NCBI RefSeq assembly: GCF_003583765.1
Contig: NZ_QXQA01000018.1
Span: 1 to 64,000 of the forward strand
DNA: 64,000 nucleotides
Source of the DNA: Paenibacillus nanensis
GTDB lineage: Bacteria; Bacillota; Bacilli; Paenibacillales; Paenibacillaceae
Direction of reading: 5' to 3'
Positions 15,832 to 24,032 of the stretch are shown here, one piece after another (position 1 is the stretch's first letter; the number at the start of each line of letters is the position of its first letter). Under the pieces are notes generated by a model that searched no databases, was not told the origin of the DNA, and saw nothing but the letters and a program-made list of their open reading frames with translations. Position numbers and translations under genes: made by a program.

Positions 15832-16686
15832 GTGAACAAAACGTTATGGTTCAAAGAAGAAAAGCTGCTTGCATGGACGGGAGTTTTGGGCGTTGTTATG
15901 GCGCTGCTCTGCGGCATTGGGGCGTTGTTGTACGGGGTAGAGGACACGCCGGGGAAAGGGCTTGCCAAAGCTTTTTCCTTTAACGCGGCACTAGGCGTAT
16001 TTCTCCTGTCGACAGCCGCGATCAGTCCATTATCCGGCATGAAACCAAAGGGAAAAGCCGTGTTTCGATGGACGTATTTTACGCTGGCGCTGTACTCGTA
16101 CTTTGCGGAAACGGTTCAGCACGCCCGAGGGGTTAATCCCCGGTTTGTGGAGGATGGGAGCGCGTTCGACAGCTTGGTTGCGAACGGCTTTGCATTCGTT
16201 GCGCTGCTTCTTGTCGTGTTTTATTTGTTTTTCGCAGCGCAGTTTTTCCGTAAGCGCTCCTATGCGCTTCAGCCGGAAATCGTCATGAGCATCCGATACG
16301 CCATGGTTGCGGTGCTGCTCTCCTTCGCGGGCGGTATATGGATTTCAGTAAACGGCGGACGGGATTTCGGGGCGGACGGCAATTTGATTTGGTTTCATGG
16401 ACTAGGCTTCCATGCCATACAGGCCCTTCCTATTGTCGGTTGGCTGACGATGCGGGCAACGATGCCGGCAATGGCAAAGCGGATGATTATCCACGTATCC
16501 GGAATCGCCTTCCTTGGCGGTCTTCTCGCCATCGGCTGGCAGACGGCGCTGGAACGTACGCTTGCGGAATGGACGCTGCTGCCGCTTGCCGCGCTGGCTT
16601 TCTTCCTGGTTGTTACGGCGGCCGGCGCGCGGGCGCTGCTGGAGGCTGTTCGAAGTACTCGCGCCGCGTCTGCTGCATCGAAATGA
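15832..16686 (+). CDS. Hypothetical polytopic membrane protein
   Basis: 284 aa, about seven hydrophobic segments (near residues 13-35, 50-66, 82-95, 115-140, 165-180, 195-212, 222-240, 245-268). GTG 15832 follows AAGGTGA. I do not recognise a family motif; a conserved-looking loop is YFAETVQHARGVNPRF (residues about 88-103) and WFHGLGFHAIQ (about 187-197), with several His that could bind metal or haem. It is followed after 145 bp by a chromate transporter. No function is assigned. Confidence 0.75.
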   Translation: MNKTLWFKEEKLLAWTGVLGVVMALLCGIGALLYGVEDTPGKGLAKAFSFNAALGVFLLSTAAISPLSGMKPKGKAVFRWTYFTLALYSYFAETVQHARGVNPRFVEDGSAFDSLVANGFAFVALLLVVFYLFFAAQFFRKRSYALQPEIVMSIRYAMVAVLLSFAGGIWISVNGGRDFGADGNLIWFHGLGFHAIQALPIVGWLTMRATMPAMAKRMIIHVSGIAFLGGLLAIGWQTALERTLAEWTLLPLAALAFFLVVTAAGARALLEAVRSTRAASAASK

Positions 16687-16831
16687 ACGATCGGGTAAGG
16701 ATGTTTTAATCGGAATAAGCTTACTTGCCATCGTTTGCTTCACCATACCTTTACTTTTCTTGAATGGACATTTCTTATACAATAGCTCTAACTTTAAGAA
16801 TGGATATGGAGCTATTGGAGGTTGCGCGGCA

Positions 16832-18019
16832 TTGAGGAGCAAAGCGGCAATTTGGTTTGAAATATGGTGGGTCGCAACGAAGCTGGGGCTCACCTCCTTC
16901 GGGGGACCGACGGCGCATCTCGCTTATTTCCACGAGGACTATGTGAAACGGCGGAAATGGCTGGACGAACGCCGTTATGCGGATTTGATGGCGTTATGTC
17001 AGTTTTTGCCCGGTCCCGCGAGCAGCCAGACCGGTATTGGGATCGGCCTGATGCGTGGAGGGTTGCTTGGCGGAATGCTGGCATTCCTTGGATTTACGTG
17101 GCCGTCGGCGGTCGCTTTAGGCGTGTTTGCCTGGCTGATGGAAGGGATTGACGTCTCTCAGGCAGGCTGGCTGCACGGCCTTAAGCTGGTAGCCGTCGCG
17201 ATCGTTGCGCACGCCATATGGGGGATGGGGCAGAAGCTGACGCCAGACCGCGGTCGAATGTCCATAGCGATTGCCGCGGCAGCCATTTCCTTGCTGTGGG
17301 AGTCTGTCTATTCCCAAATCGTCGTAATCGTGGCAGCCGGTCTGCTCGGACTGTGGATTTATCGGAAGCATGAAAAAACAACCGATCCTGCATTACTTCA
17401 GAGCGGGGAAGCCGACGGCACTATTAGCCGCAAGACGGGAATCGCCTGTCTCGCTATATTCGCGGCGCTGCTTATTCTGCTGCCTCTTCTTCGCGAATCA
17501 CACGCCTTGCTTGCGATGGCGGACAGCTTTTACCGGACCGGCTCGCTTGTATTCGGCGGCGGCCATGTCGTGCTGCCGCTTCTCGAGCAAGAGGTTGTTG
17601 GGGCGGGCTGGGTAAGCGAGGAGCAGTTCCTGGCGGGGTACGGCGCGGCGCAGGCTGTGCCCGGACCGCTCTTTACGTTCGCATCCTTTCTCGGCGCGGC
17701 CGCTTATGGCCCGCTTGGGTTCTTCATCGCGACGGCGGCGATCTTCCTGCCGGCCTATCTGTTAGTTGCCGGCGCGCTCCCGTTCTGGCATCGCTTAAGA
17801 AACGTTCCGCGCATGCAAAATGCGCTTGCGGCGATAAATGCTGCCGTAGTCGGCATTTTGCTTGCGGCGTTTTATGACCCCATCTGGACAAGCGCAGTCG
17901 CGGCGCCGCTCGATTTCTCGATAGCGCTCTTTCTATTCGTCTTGCTCGCTTTCTGGAAGCTTCCTCCCTGGATCATTGTGCTGATCGGCGCAGCTGCCGG
18001 GACGATCGCGGGTCTTTGA
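16832..18019 (+). CDS. chrA: Chromate transporter, long-chain ChrA (CHR family)
   Basis: 395 aa with the duplicated CHR domains: the first has GLTSFGGPTAHLAYFHEDYV (residues about 20-39) and the diagnostic LCQFLPGPASSQ near 62-73; the second has GSLVFGGGHVVLPLLEQEVV and QAVPGPLFTFASFLGA. It is a proton- or sulfate-linked chromate efflux carrier of the single-chain type, unlike the split ChrA/ChrB pair of B. subtilis. The start is TTG 16832 with TTGGAGG 10 nt upstream; the open frame extends further upstream to 16514 but that part overlaps the preceding gene and is not CHR-like. A promoter for the next gene overlaps its stop codon. Confidence 0.88.
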   Translation: MRSKAAIWFEIWWVATKLGLTSFGGPTAHLAYFHEDYVKRRKWLDERRYADLMALCQFLPGPASSQTGIGIGLMRGGLLGGMLAFLGFTWPSAVALGVFAWLMEGIDVSQAGWLHGLKLVAVAIVAHAIWGMGQKLTPDRGRMSIAIAAAAISLLWESVYSQIVVIVAAGLLGLWIYRKHEKTTDPALLQSGEADGTISRKTGIACLAIFAALLILLPLLRESHALLAMADSFYRTGSLVFGGGHVVLPLLEQEVVGAGWVSEEQFLAGYGAAQAVPGPLFTFASFLGAAAYGPLGFFIATAAIFLPAYLLVAGALPFWHRLRNVPRMQNALAAINAAVVGILLAAFYDPIWTSAVAAPLDFSIALFLFVLLAFWKLPPWIIVLIGAAAGTIAGL

Positions 18020-18045
18020 CACTTTTTCGCGTTAGTAGGTATACA
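18016..18045 (+). promoter_or_regulatory. Sigma-A promoter overlapping the chrA stop
   Basis: TTGACA (18016-18021), 18-nt spacer, TATACA (18040-18045). The -35 box contains the chrA stop codon TGA (18017-18019). It would transcribe the 57-aa gene at 18107. Confidence 0.75.
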
Positions 18046-18106
18046 TACCAGATAGATAGAAACACTGAGTAGTGGGGAGCACCTTTATAGGAAAGGAGCG
18101 AGGCCG

Positions 18107-18280
18107 ATGGATACTACTCTTGGCGCGGACGAGGTCGTCCGCCGGATCAAGCAGCTGCAATCCGGCGGTGGATCCGTAAGCAAGAAGCAGGTGAAGCAAA
18201 GCGATCCCGAGCTGATGCGGAATGCGCTGTTCTATTTTCCTAGCTGGGAGCATGCGCTCAAAAACGCTGAACAATTGTAA
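18107..18280 (+). CDS. Small HTH-like protein, 57 aa
   Basis: ATG 18107 is preceded by AAAGGAG at 8 nt and by its own consensus promoter, and the frame is followed by a terminator, so this is a stand-alone gene. The sequence (EVVRRIKQLQSGGGSVSKKQ ... DPELMRNALFYFPSWEHALKNA) fits a short repeat seen in Bacillales proteins: a helix, a basic turn, then a P-[ED]-L-x-x-A-x-x-[YF]-F-x-S-W-x-x-A motif. Such repeats are thought to be small helical, perhaps DNA-binding modules. Here a single copy makes the entire protein. Confidence 0.8.
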   Translation: MDTTLGADEVVRRIKQLQSGGGSVSKKQVKQSDPELMRNALFYFPSWEHALKNAEQL

Positions 18281-18318
18281 TCGACGTCTATACATAGAAG
18301 TGTAAAGCAACGAACTGC

Positions 18319-18362
18319 AAGCCATGCCGGCGGAGCCATCCGCTCGCATGGCTTCTTGTTGT
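18319..18362 (+). terminator. Terminator after the 57-aa gene
   Basis: AAGCCATGC (18319-18327) pairs with GCATGGCTT (18346-18354), loop 18 nt with internal pairing, followed by a T-rich CTTGTTGTTT tail. Confidence 0.65.
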
Positions 18363-18523
18363 TTCGCAAGGCGGCCCGCGCGCCAAGAGAGCGACTTTTG
18401 CGGCTTACAGCTCCGCCCAACCATTCCTTTAAACCGTCCTCTCCCTGTTCCGTCCGCCGCAAAGCTGATAAAGTAGACTTGATAAGTGACGAAAGAAAGC
18501 AGCTAGAGAGGATGGGTAAGGAA

Positions 18524-19327
18524 ATGAAGGTTAATACTTCGGCGCTGCCGATGACCGTAAACACCTTGAAACAAGGCTTCGTTCAAGCGGGGGTTAAGCC
18601 CGGTATGACGATGCTGGTGCATACCTCCTTAAAGGCGATGAACCGGTGGATCGCGGGCGGACCGCCGGCAGTCGTCATGGCGCTGGAGGAAGCGCTTGGC
18701 GAAGAGGGGACGCTGGTCATGCCGACGCATACCAACGACTTGTCCGAGCCTTCGTACTGGAGCAGGCCGCCGGTACCGGAGGAGTGGTGGCCGATTATCC
18801 GGGAGGAGATGGCTCCGTTTCAAGAGGATTTGACGCCGGCCGAAAGGATGGGCGCTACGGCGGAGTGCTTCCGCAAGCAGAACGGCGTTCTGCGCAGCTC
18901 GCATCCGCAACTGTCTTTCGCCGCTAGAGGCAAGAACGCTGCTTTTATAACGGAGCATCATGCCCTGCATCATAGTTTGGGAGAACAGTCGCCACTTGCC
19001 CGTCTATATGATGCAGACGGATGGGTCATGCTCCTCGGCGTAGGGTTTGAAAACTGCACAGCTTTGCATCTATCGGAGCTCCGGGCAGCGTATGCCTCCA
19101 AGGCTTACGTCAAGCAAGGCGCGCCTTGCCTTGTCGATGGTATGCGGCAATGGGTCCGGTTCGACGATTTGGATTATAACAGCGACGATTTCGAGGCGAT
19201 CGGCGAAGCTTTTGAACGGGAGATGGACTTGGTGAGGTTCTGTTTGATCGGAGACGCAAAAGTCCGGCTCATGCCGGTTCGTCCGCTAGTGGATTTTGGC
19301 GTTCGGTGGATGGAACGGAATCGGTAG
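18524..19327 (+). CDS. Aminoglycoside N(3)-acetyltransferase family protein
   Basis: 267 aa, the full family length. The N-terminal GVKPGMTMLVHTSLKAMNRW (residues about 24-43) and GTLVMPTHTNDLSEPSYW are typical of AAC(3)/YokD proteins, and HPQLSFAARGKNA with the later LLGVGFENCTALHL complete the acetyl-CoA and substrate pocket. Chromosomal members of this family in Bacillales may acetylate natural metabolites and need not confer drug resistance. ATG 18524 is used (AGAGAGGAT upstream); ATG 18512 is also possible. Its 3' end overlaps a minus-strand small gene by 59 bp. Confidence 0.85.
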   Translation: MKVNTSALPMTVNTLKQGFVQAGVKPGMTMLVHTSLKAMNRWIAGGPPAVVMALEEALGEEGTLVMPTHTNDLSEPSYWSRPPVPEEWWPIIREEMAPFQEDLTPAERMGATAECFRKQNGVLRSSHPQLSFAARGKNAAFITEHHALHHSLGEQSPLARLYDADGWVMLLGVGFENCTALHLSELRAAYASKAYVKQGAPCLVDGMRQWVRFDDLDYNSDDFEAIGEAFEREMDLVRFCLIGDAKVRLMPVRPLVDFGVRWMERNR

Positions 19328-19451
19328 CTTGCAGCGATGGATCGAGAGGCACGATATAAGCCTCCGGCGGCGGAGGAGGATTCGTTAGAGCGCCATATAA
19401 AGTAACGGCGGCAAGAAGCACAAGAACGGAGTTTCTCAGCTTGGTCAGCAA
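19269..19451 (-). CDS. Small Pro-rich membrane protein, 60 aa
   Basis: From TTG 19451 (AGGAG 10 nt upstream) or GTG 19460. One transmembrane helix (SVLVLLAAVTLYGAL, residues about 8-22) is followed by NPPPPPEAY and a hydrophilic, Pro-rich tail. The last 59 bp are antisense to the acetyltransferase gene. I do not recognise a family. The helix plus designed-looking linker suggest a real small membrane protein, but expression is unproven. Confidence 0.5.
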   Translation of the reverse strand: MLTKLRNSVLVLLAAVTLYGALTNPPPPPEAYIVPLDPSLQATDSVPSTERQNPLADEPA

Positions 19452-19597
19452 GGCAGACACTCTCCTATCCGATTAAGGTTCGTCAATAGGCTTAGTATAG
19501 CCAGCGATTGTGAAGAGAGTGTCAGCCGGATATAAAGGTTTAATGAAGAAGGCTTGAAGCTAGCTTTTAGAGGGTTAAATATAAGTTTTCCTATGGT

Positions 19598-19626
19598 TTT
19601 CCACCTATAATCAGGTATGCTATAAT
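19598..19626 (+). promoter_or_regulatory. Promoter of the first AraC-type regulator
   Basis: TTTCCA (19598-19603), 17-nt spacer, TATAAT (19621-19626) with an extended -10 TGC at 19618-19620. Confidence 0.75.
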
Positions 19627-19628
19627 AC

Positions 19629-19642
19629 TGTAAGCGCCTTCA
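19629..19642 (+). promoter_or_regulatory. Catabolite-responsive element (cre) over the start point
   Basis: TGTAAGCGCCTTCA matches 13 of 14 positions of the CcpA consensus TGWAARCGYTWNCW. It covers the expected +1 of the promoter at 19598-19626, a repressing position. Confidence 0.75.
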
Positions 19643-19684
19643 ATGTACGCGCGGTCATCCAAAACCGAGGAGGCCTGGTTCGAT

Positions 19685-21892
19685 ATGAAATTGAATTGGT
19701 ATTATCGAACGCTGCTGTCCTACACCCCTATTTTTTTCATCATTATTTCTTCGCTTATTTTTGTCATCTTCGCGACCTTGAGCAGCTCTTCCCGGAATGA
19801 ATACAGGGAGACGAACAAAGCTATTCTTCAGCAAGTCGTTCAAATTACGGATGCCAATCTGCAGTTAATCGAGCGCAACCTATCGAAAAAAATGTTCACA
19901 GGCGGGCTGTTTCAGTCGTTTTTCACGGACACCCCGAAAAACGTTTACGAGTACTACTTGATTCAAAAGGATCTGATGGAGCTCTCCTCGACCTTCCCGT
20001 TCAGCAATTCCATCTATTTGTACAATGCCAAAACAGGCGAATTCCTGACCACCTCCGGCAAATATAACGAGCGCACATTCGGTGACAGCGCCTTTTTCGA
20101 CATCGCGTACCAAGAACCGGGGCTGCAAGGATGGACGAATCCTCGCGAGTTCACCGAGTCGGACCAGCATCATTCGGAACAGGTAGTCTCCATCTTCAAA
20201 TATTTCCCGTATCCTTCGGATAAACAAGGGGCTGTCGTGCTTAACGTATCCGTCAAATCGATTCTGGATGAGCTAGGCCGGCTCAATCCTCAGAACGGTC
20301 CGATCGTTTTGCTGGATCCCAGCAATCAGCCGTTTGAGAGCGACAGTTCATCCAAGGGGAAATCGATATTCGTCCAATCGGATTACACCGGCTGGCAATA
20401 TTATTCGGGGAGCGTGCATGAGGGCAAATTCACGCTGCTGTCCTTATTCTCGAATATATGGACGATCTTCGGCCTCGCCGTTATCGTTCTGGCGATCGTA
20501 TGGTTTACCGTCGTGACGCATTCCAATTATAAACCGATTCAGACGATCGCCGGCAAAATCAATCCGTATATCGCCCGCCGCAGCGAAGGGCTGGGGATCA
20601 AGGCGTCAGGCAACGAGCTGCATTTCATTGAAGGCGCTATCGATCACCTGCTGGAGAAGACCGTTGACTACGATCATCTGCACAGCGAGCGTCAGCATCA
20701 GAGACTGCGGAGCTTTTATTACGATGTCCTTACCGGCAGCCGGACGGTGAACGATGAGGAGTGGGCCAGACAGCTGGACGGCTTTGGGCTGCCATACGCG
20801 TATGACCGGTTAGGCGTCATTGTATTCGAAATTGACCACTATGCCCGGTTCAAGGAGCAATACAGCTCTAGCGACCAATATTTGTTGAAATATATTGTAG
20901 AGAACGCCTTCCGGGAGCTTGTGGAGCAAAGGAAGCTGTGCATTTGGCAGGTGTGGGTTCAGCCGCATCAGCTCGCCGCAGTCGTTCATTGCGCGGCCGG
21001 TGTCGGCCAAGAGCAGCTGCGGCTCATTTGCGAGGAATACCGGGATTGGATTACGACACATTTGGAGCTTACCCTGTCTTCGGGCATCGGCGAGCTGGCC
21101 GAATCGATCAGCCGTATTGAAAAATCGTACCGGAGCGCGAGGCTGCACGTCTCGCATAAAGCGGCGTTCGGCACGAATGCGATTATTTGTCCCGTTATGG
21201 TCAAGAAGCCGGAGGGGATGAAACGGTTCAATTGGTACCAGGCGATGCAGGAAACTCTACATTTCTTCAAATTAAACGATTCGCAATGGACGGCCGGTCT
21301 AGACGGGATGCTTGAAGGCATGCGTCATTCGCTTCTGACCGGGACGGATCTCTCCGACTTCTTCCATCAGCTGGCGCATCTGCTGGATCGGGACATGAGC
21401 GAGCAATCGGCGGAGCTGCACCAGAGATGGCGCGAGCTTTACCGGGAAGAGCTTCTCCAGCTGGCCCTAACGATTGAAACGGTTGGCGAGCTCGAGCAGC
21501 AGCTTCCTCCCATCCTGACCCGTCTATATGAAGAGCTGGCGCAAGACCGCTCCAGCCGTTCCAATCACAGCTTGGCGATGCAAATGAAAGCCTACATTGA
21601 TCAGCATTACGACGATCCGAATCTGAGCTTGAATCAAGTGAGCGATCTATTCGGCGTCAGTCCCAAGAACGTCAGCAGCATTTTTAAGGAAGAGCTGGAT
21701 ATAAAATTTATCGATTATTTGCTTAAAGTCCGGTTCGACCATGCGAAGCGTCTGCTTCTCGAGACGGAGGAGCCGATTCAGCACATCGCCGAAAGCGTCG
21801 GATACGTGCATGTCATTTCGTTTCACCGCGCCTTCAAGAAGCTGTTCGATCTTCCGCCGGGCGAGTACCGGAATGTGTACCGATCATCGTAA
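19685..21892 (+). CDS. AraC-family regulator with membrane sensor domain
   Basis: 735 aa. ATG 19685 follows GAGGAGG by 11 nt (the frame opens at 19643). Helix 1 (residues 14-36) and a second helix near 270-292 enclose an extracellular sensor domain; a HAMP-like linker and a central regulatory region follow, ending in a two-helix-turn-helix AraC domain (about 640-732: LSLNQVSDLFGVSPKNVSSIF and IQHIAESVGYVHVISFHRAFKK). This is the YesN/membrane AraC type that pairs with sugar ABC importers, and the importer genes start 220 bp downstream past a terminator. Predicted to be under CcpA control through the cre box. Confidence 0.9.
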   Translation: MKLNWYYRTLLSYTPIFFIIISSLIFVIFATLSSSSRNEYRETNKAILQQVVQITDANLQLIERNLSKKMFTGGLFQSFFTDTPKNVYEYYLIQKDLMELSSTFPFSNSIYLYNAKTGEFLTTSGKYNERTFGDSAFFDIAYQEPGLQGWTNPREFTESDQHHSEQVVSIFKYFPYPSDKQGAVVLNVSVKSILDELGRLNPQNGPIVLLDPSNQPFESDSSSKGKSIFVQSDYTGWQYYSGSVHEGKFTLLSLFSNIWTIFGLAVIVLAIVWFTVVTHSNYKPIQTIAGKINPYIARRSEGLGIKASGNELHFIEGAIDHLLEKTVDYDHLHSERQHQRLRSFYYDVLTGSRTVNDEEWARQLDGFGLPYAYDRLGVIVFEIDHYARFKEQYSSSDQYLLKYIVENAFRELVEQRKLCIWQVWVQPHQLAAVVHCAAGVGQEQLRLICEEYRDWITTHLELTLSSGIGELAESISRIEKSYRSARLHVSHKAAFGTNAIICPVMVKKPEGMKRFNWYQAMQETLHFFKLNDSQWTAGLDGMLEGMRHSLLTGTDLSDFFHQLAHLLDRDMSEQSAELHQRWRELYREELLQLALTIETVGELEQQLPPILTRLYEELAQDRSSRSNHSLAMQMKAYIDQHYDDPNLSLNQVSDLFGVSPKNVSSIFKEELDIKFIDYLLKVRFDHAKRLLLETEEPIQHIAESVGYVHVISFHRAFKKLFDLPPGEYRNVYRSS

Positions 21893-21913
21893 CCAAAAGC
21901 ATAAAAGCGCGAG

Positions 21914-21939
21914 ACTGCTGCTAAATGCGGCAGTTTTTT
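21914..21939 (+). terminator. Terminator after the first regulator
   Basis: ACTGCTGC/GCGGCAGT stem (one G-U), five-base loop TAAAT, six T. It separates regulator and importer transcription. Confidence 0.8.
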
Positions 21940-22111
21940 GTTGCCCGCAGGAAGAAAGGTTAAGCGGGGGAAAGATGTTAAGTCCTTGAAACACATGAAA
22001 AATCGAGGCTGTTAAGCGGCGGATTAATGATAATTTCCAGAGGATGGATGGGGGTGATACAGTAAGGGGGATCCAAGCAACCGACAAACCAGGGATGGGA
22101 GGGAACTTATA

Positions 22112-23059
22112 TTGCAGCCATTAAGCCATGCGGATCGGAGTAATAAGCAAAAACTGCTTGGCCATGCAAGAGGGATATTGGGCGACTGGCAATTGTATTT
22201 TTTACTGGCGCTGCCGCTTTCGTATTTCATTATTTTTAAGTACGTGCCGATGCTCGGGGTAGCCGTAGCCTTTAAAGACTATAACGTCTTTCGGGGAATA
22301 TGGGAGAGCGAGTGGATCGGGCTTGAGGCGTTCCGGGAAATCTTCCAAATGGATGCGTTCCTGTACGCGCTTCGAAATACGTTCCTGCTTAACCTGCTGG
22401 ATCTTGTAATCGGCTTCCCGATTCCGATTATATTGGCTCTGCTGCTGAACGAGCTGCGGGTGAAATGGTTCAAGCGGAGCGCGCAGACGCTGCTTTATTT
22501 GCCTCATTTTATTTCGTGGGTCGTCATCGGCGGCATGGCCGTTCAGCTGTTCGCGACGAATTCGGGAAGCGTGAACGTGTTCCTTAATTCCATCGGCATC
22601 GAGTCGATCCCGTTTCTGAGCGAAAAGACACACTGGGTGCTCACTTATGTCGGGACGGGGATTTGGCGTGATGCGGGCTGGGGCACGATTCTGTATTTGG
22701 CCGCTTTAACGGGCATTAACAAGGAGCTGTACGAGGCCGCCGAGGTCGACGGAGCGACGAGGCTGCGCAAAATGTGGCATATTACCCTGCCCGGCATTAA
22801 GCCTACGATTGTTATTTTGCTTATCATTAATGTCGGCCATATGGCTTCGATCGGCTTCGAACGCCCGTTCCTGATGGGCAACCCGGGAGTAAGCGACGTC
22901 GCCGAAGTGATCAGCACCTATGTCTATACGGTCGGCATCCAATCCGCAAGGTACACCGTCGCAACGGCTATCGGTTTGTTCCAAGCGGTCATCGGCCTGA
23001 TTTTCCTGCTGACGGCTGATTTCATCTCCAGAAAAGTGAATGACCAAGGGATTTGGTAA
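22112..23059 (+). CDS. Carbohydrate ABC permease, LplB type
   Basis: 315 aa, six transmembrane helices. The start is TTG 22112 with GGAGG 9 nt upstream. The N-terminal YFLLALPLSYFIIFKYVPMLGVAVAFKDYNVFRG (given here only in outline: PMLG...FKDYNVFRG, residues about 46-64) is diagnostic of the LplB/YtcP-partner subfamily, and the EAA loop EAAEVDGATRLRKMWHITLP (near 209-228) contacts the ATPase. It would form the membrane channel with the permease 11 bp downstream. No ATPase gene is nearby; these systems usually share an MsmX-type ATPase. Confidence 0.92.
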   Translation: MQPLSHADRSNKQKLLGHARGILGDWQLYFLLALPLSYFIIFKYVPMLGVAVAFKDYNVFRGIWESEWIGLEAFREIFQMDAFLYALRNTFLLNLLDLVIGFPIPIILALLLNELRVKWFKRSAQTLLYLPHFISWVVIGGMAVQLFATNSGSVNVFLNSIGIESIPFLSEKTHWVLTYVGTGIWRDAGWGTILYLAALTGINKELYEAAEVDGATRLRKMWHITLPGIKPTIVILLIINVGHMASIGFERPFLMGNPGVSDVAEVISTYVYTVGIQSARYTVATAIGLFQAVIGLIFLLTADFISRKVNDQGIW

Positions 23060-23070
23060 GGAGGGCTTAA

Positions 23071-23943
23071 ATGAGTCACGCTGCGAATTCGAAATGGGTG
23101 GACGCCTGCATCATTGCCTTCATCAGCGTCATCTGCTTATTGTGCTTATTGCCGATGATCCATTTGTTAGCGCTTTCCTTCAGCTCGAACGGCGCGATTA
23201 TGGCGGGCAAGGTCAGTCTGTACCCGATCGGGTTTAATCTGACGGCTTACAAATCGGTGTTTGCCCATGCCGCGATGGTAAGGTCGTTGTTTTTCTCCAT
23301 TTTTTTAGTATGCCTGTTCACGGCGGTCGCGATGTTTATGACGATCATTGCCGCTTACCCGCTGACGAAGTCCAAGCTTCGGGGACGAAATTTCTTTCTG
23401 TTCCTCATCGTGTTAACGATGTTTTTCAGCGGCGGCATCATCCCCGATTATTTGTTAATGAGGGAGCTTCACCTGCTCGATAAAATTTGGGTGCTCGTGC
23501 TGCCGGGGGCCATCAGCGCGTTTTATTTGCTCATCCTGAAGACGTTTTTCTCTTCGATTCCGGTCGAGCTTGAGGAGTCGGCCCGAATGGACGGCGCCAG
23601 CTATTTCCGTATTTTGTGGAGCATCATGCTGCCGTTATCTTTGCCTTCGCTCGCGACGTTGAGTCTGTTCTACGCGGTAGGCCGATGGAACGGATTCCAG
23701 GACGCGCTGATTTATATTACAAGCCAGGAGCTGTATCCGATTCAATTGAAGCTTTATGCGCTCGTCATCAGCGGACAAGCGAACGACTTATCGATTATGG
23801 AAGCGCAGAACGCCGGAGCGCCCGTTCCGCAAAGCTTGAAGGCGGCCTCCATCATGTTCGGCACCGTGCCGATCCTGCTCGTCTATCCGTTCATCCAGCG
23901 CTACTTCATTTCCGGAGCAATGATCGGAGCGGTTAAAGGCTGA
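23071..23943 (+). CDS. Carbohydrate ABC permease, YtcP/AraQ type
   Basis: 290 aa, six helices; ATG 23071 follows AAGGAGGGC. Hallmarks: an ALSFSSNGAIMAGKVSLYP segment after helix 1, MFFSGGIIPDYLLMRELHLLD in the middle and the EAA loop ELEESARMDGASYFRILWSI, ending in FISGAMIGAVKG, the typical C terminus of this subfamily. Partner of the LplB-type permease 11 bp upstream. Confidence 0.92.
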   Translation: MSHAANSKWVDACIIAFISVICLLCLLPMIHLLALSFSSNGAIMAGKVSLYPIGFNLTAYKSVFAHAAMVRSLFFSIFLVCLFTAVAMFMTIIAAYPLTKSKLRGRNFFLFLIVLTMFFSGGIIPDYLLMRELHLLDKIWVLVLPGAISAFYLLILKTFFSSIPVELEESARMDGASYFRILWSIMLPLSLPSLATLSLFYAVGRWNGFQDALIYITSQELYPIQLKLYALVISGQANDLSIMEAQNAGAPVPQSLKAASIMFGTVPILLVYPFIQRYFISGAMIGAVKG

Positions 23944-24032
23944 TAGCCATCCCTTCTGCCGGGATGCGTAATCCGTATGAACGGCTGGCTAGGGTGCTAT
24001 ATAAAAATTGAGATTAAAGGGAGTTGACCAAG

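Noticed and set aside
16514..16831. Upstream part of the chrA frame
   Set aside because: It overlaps the preceding gene and has no CHR features; TTG 16832 has the ribosome site.
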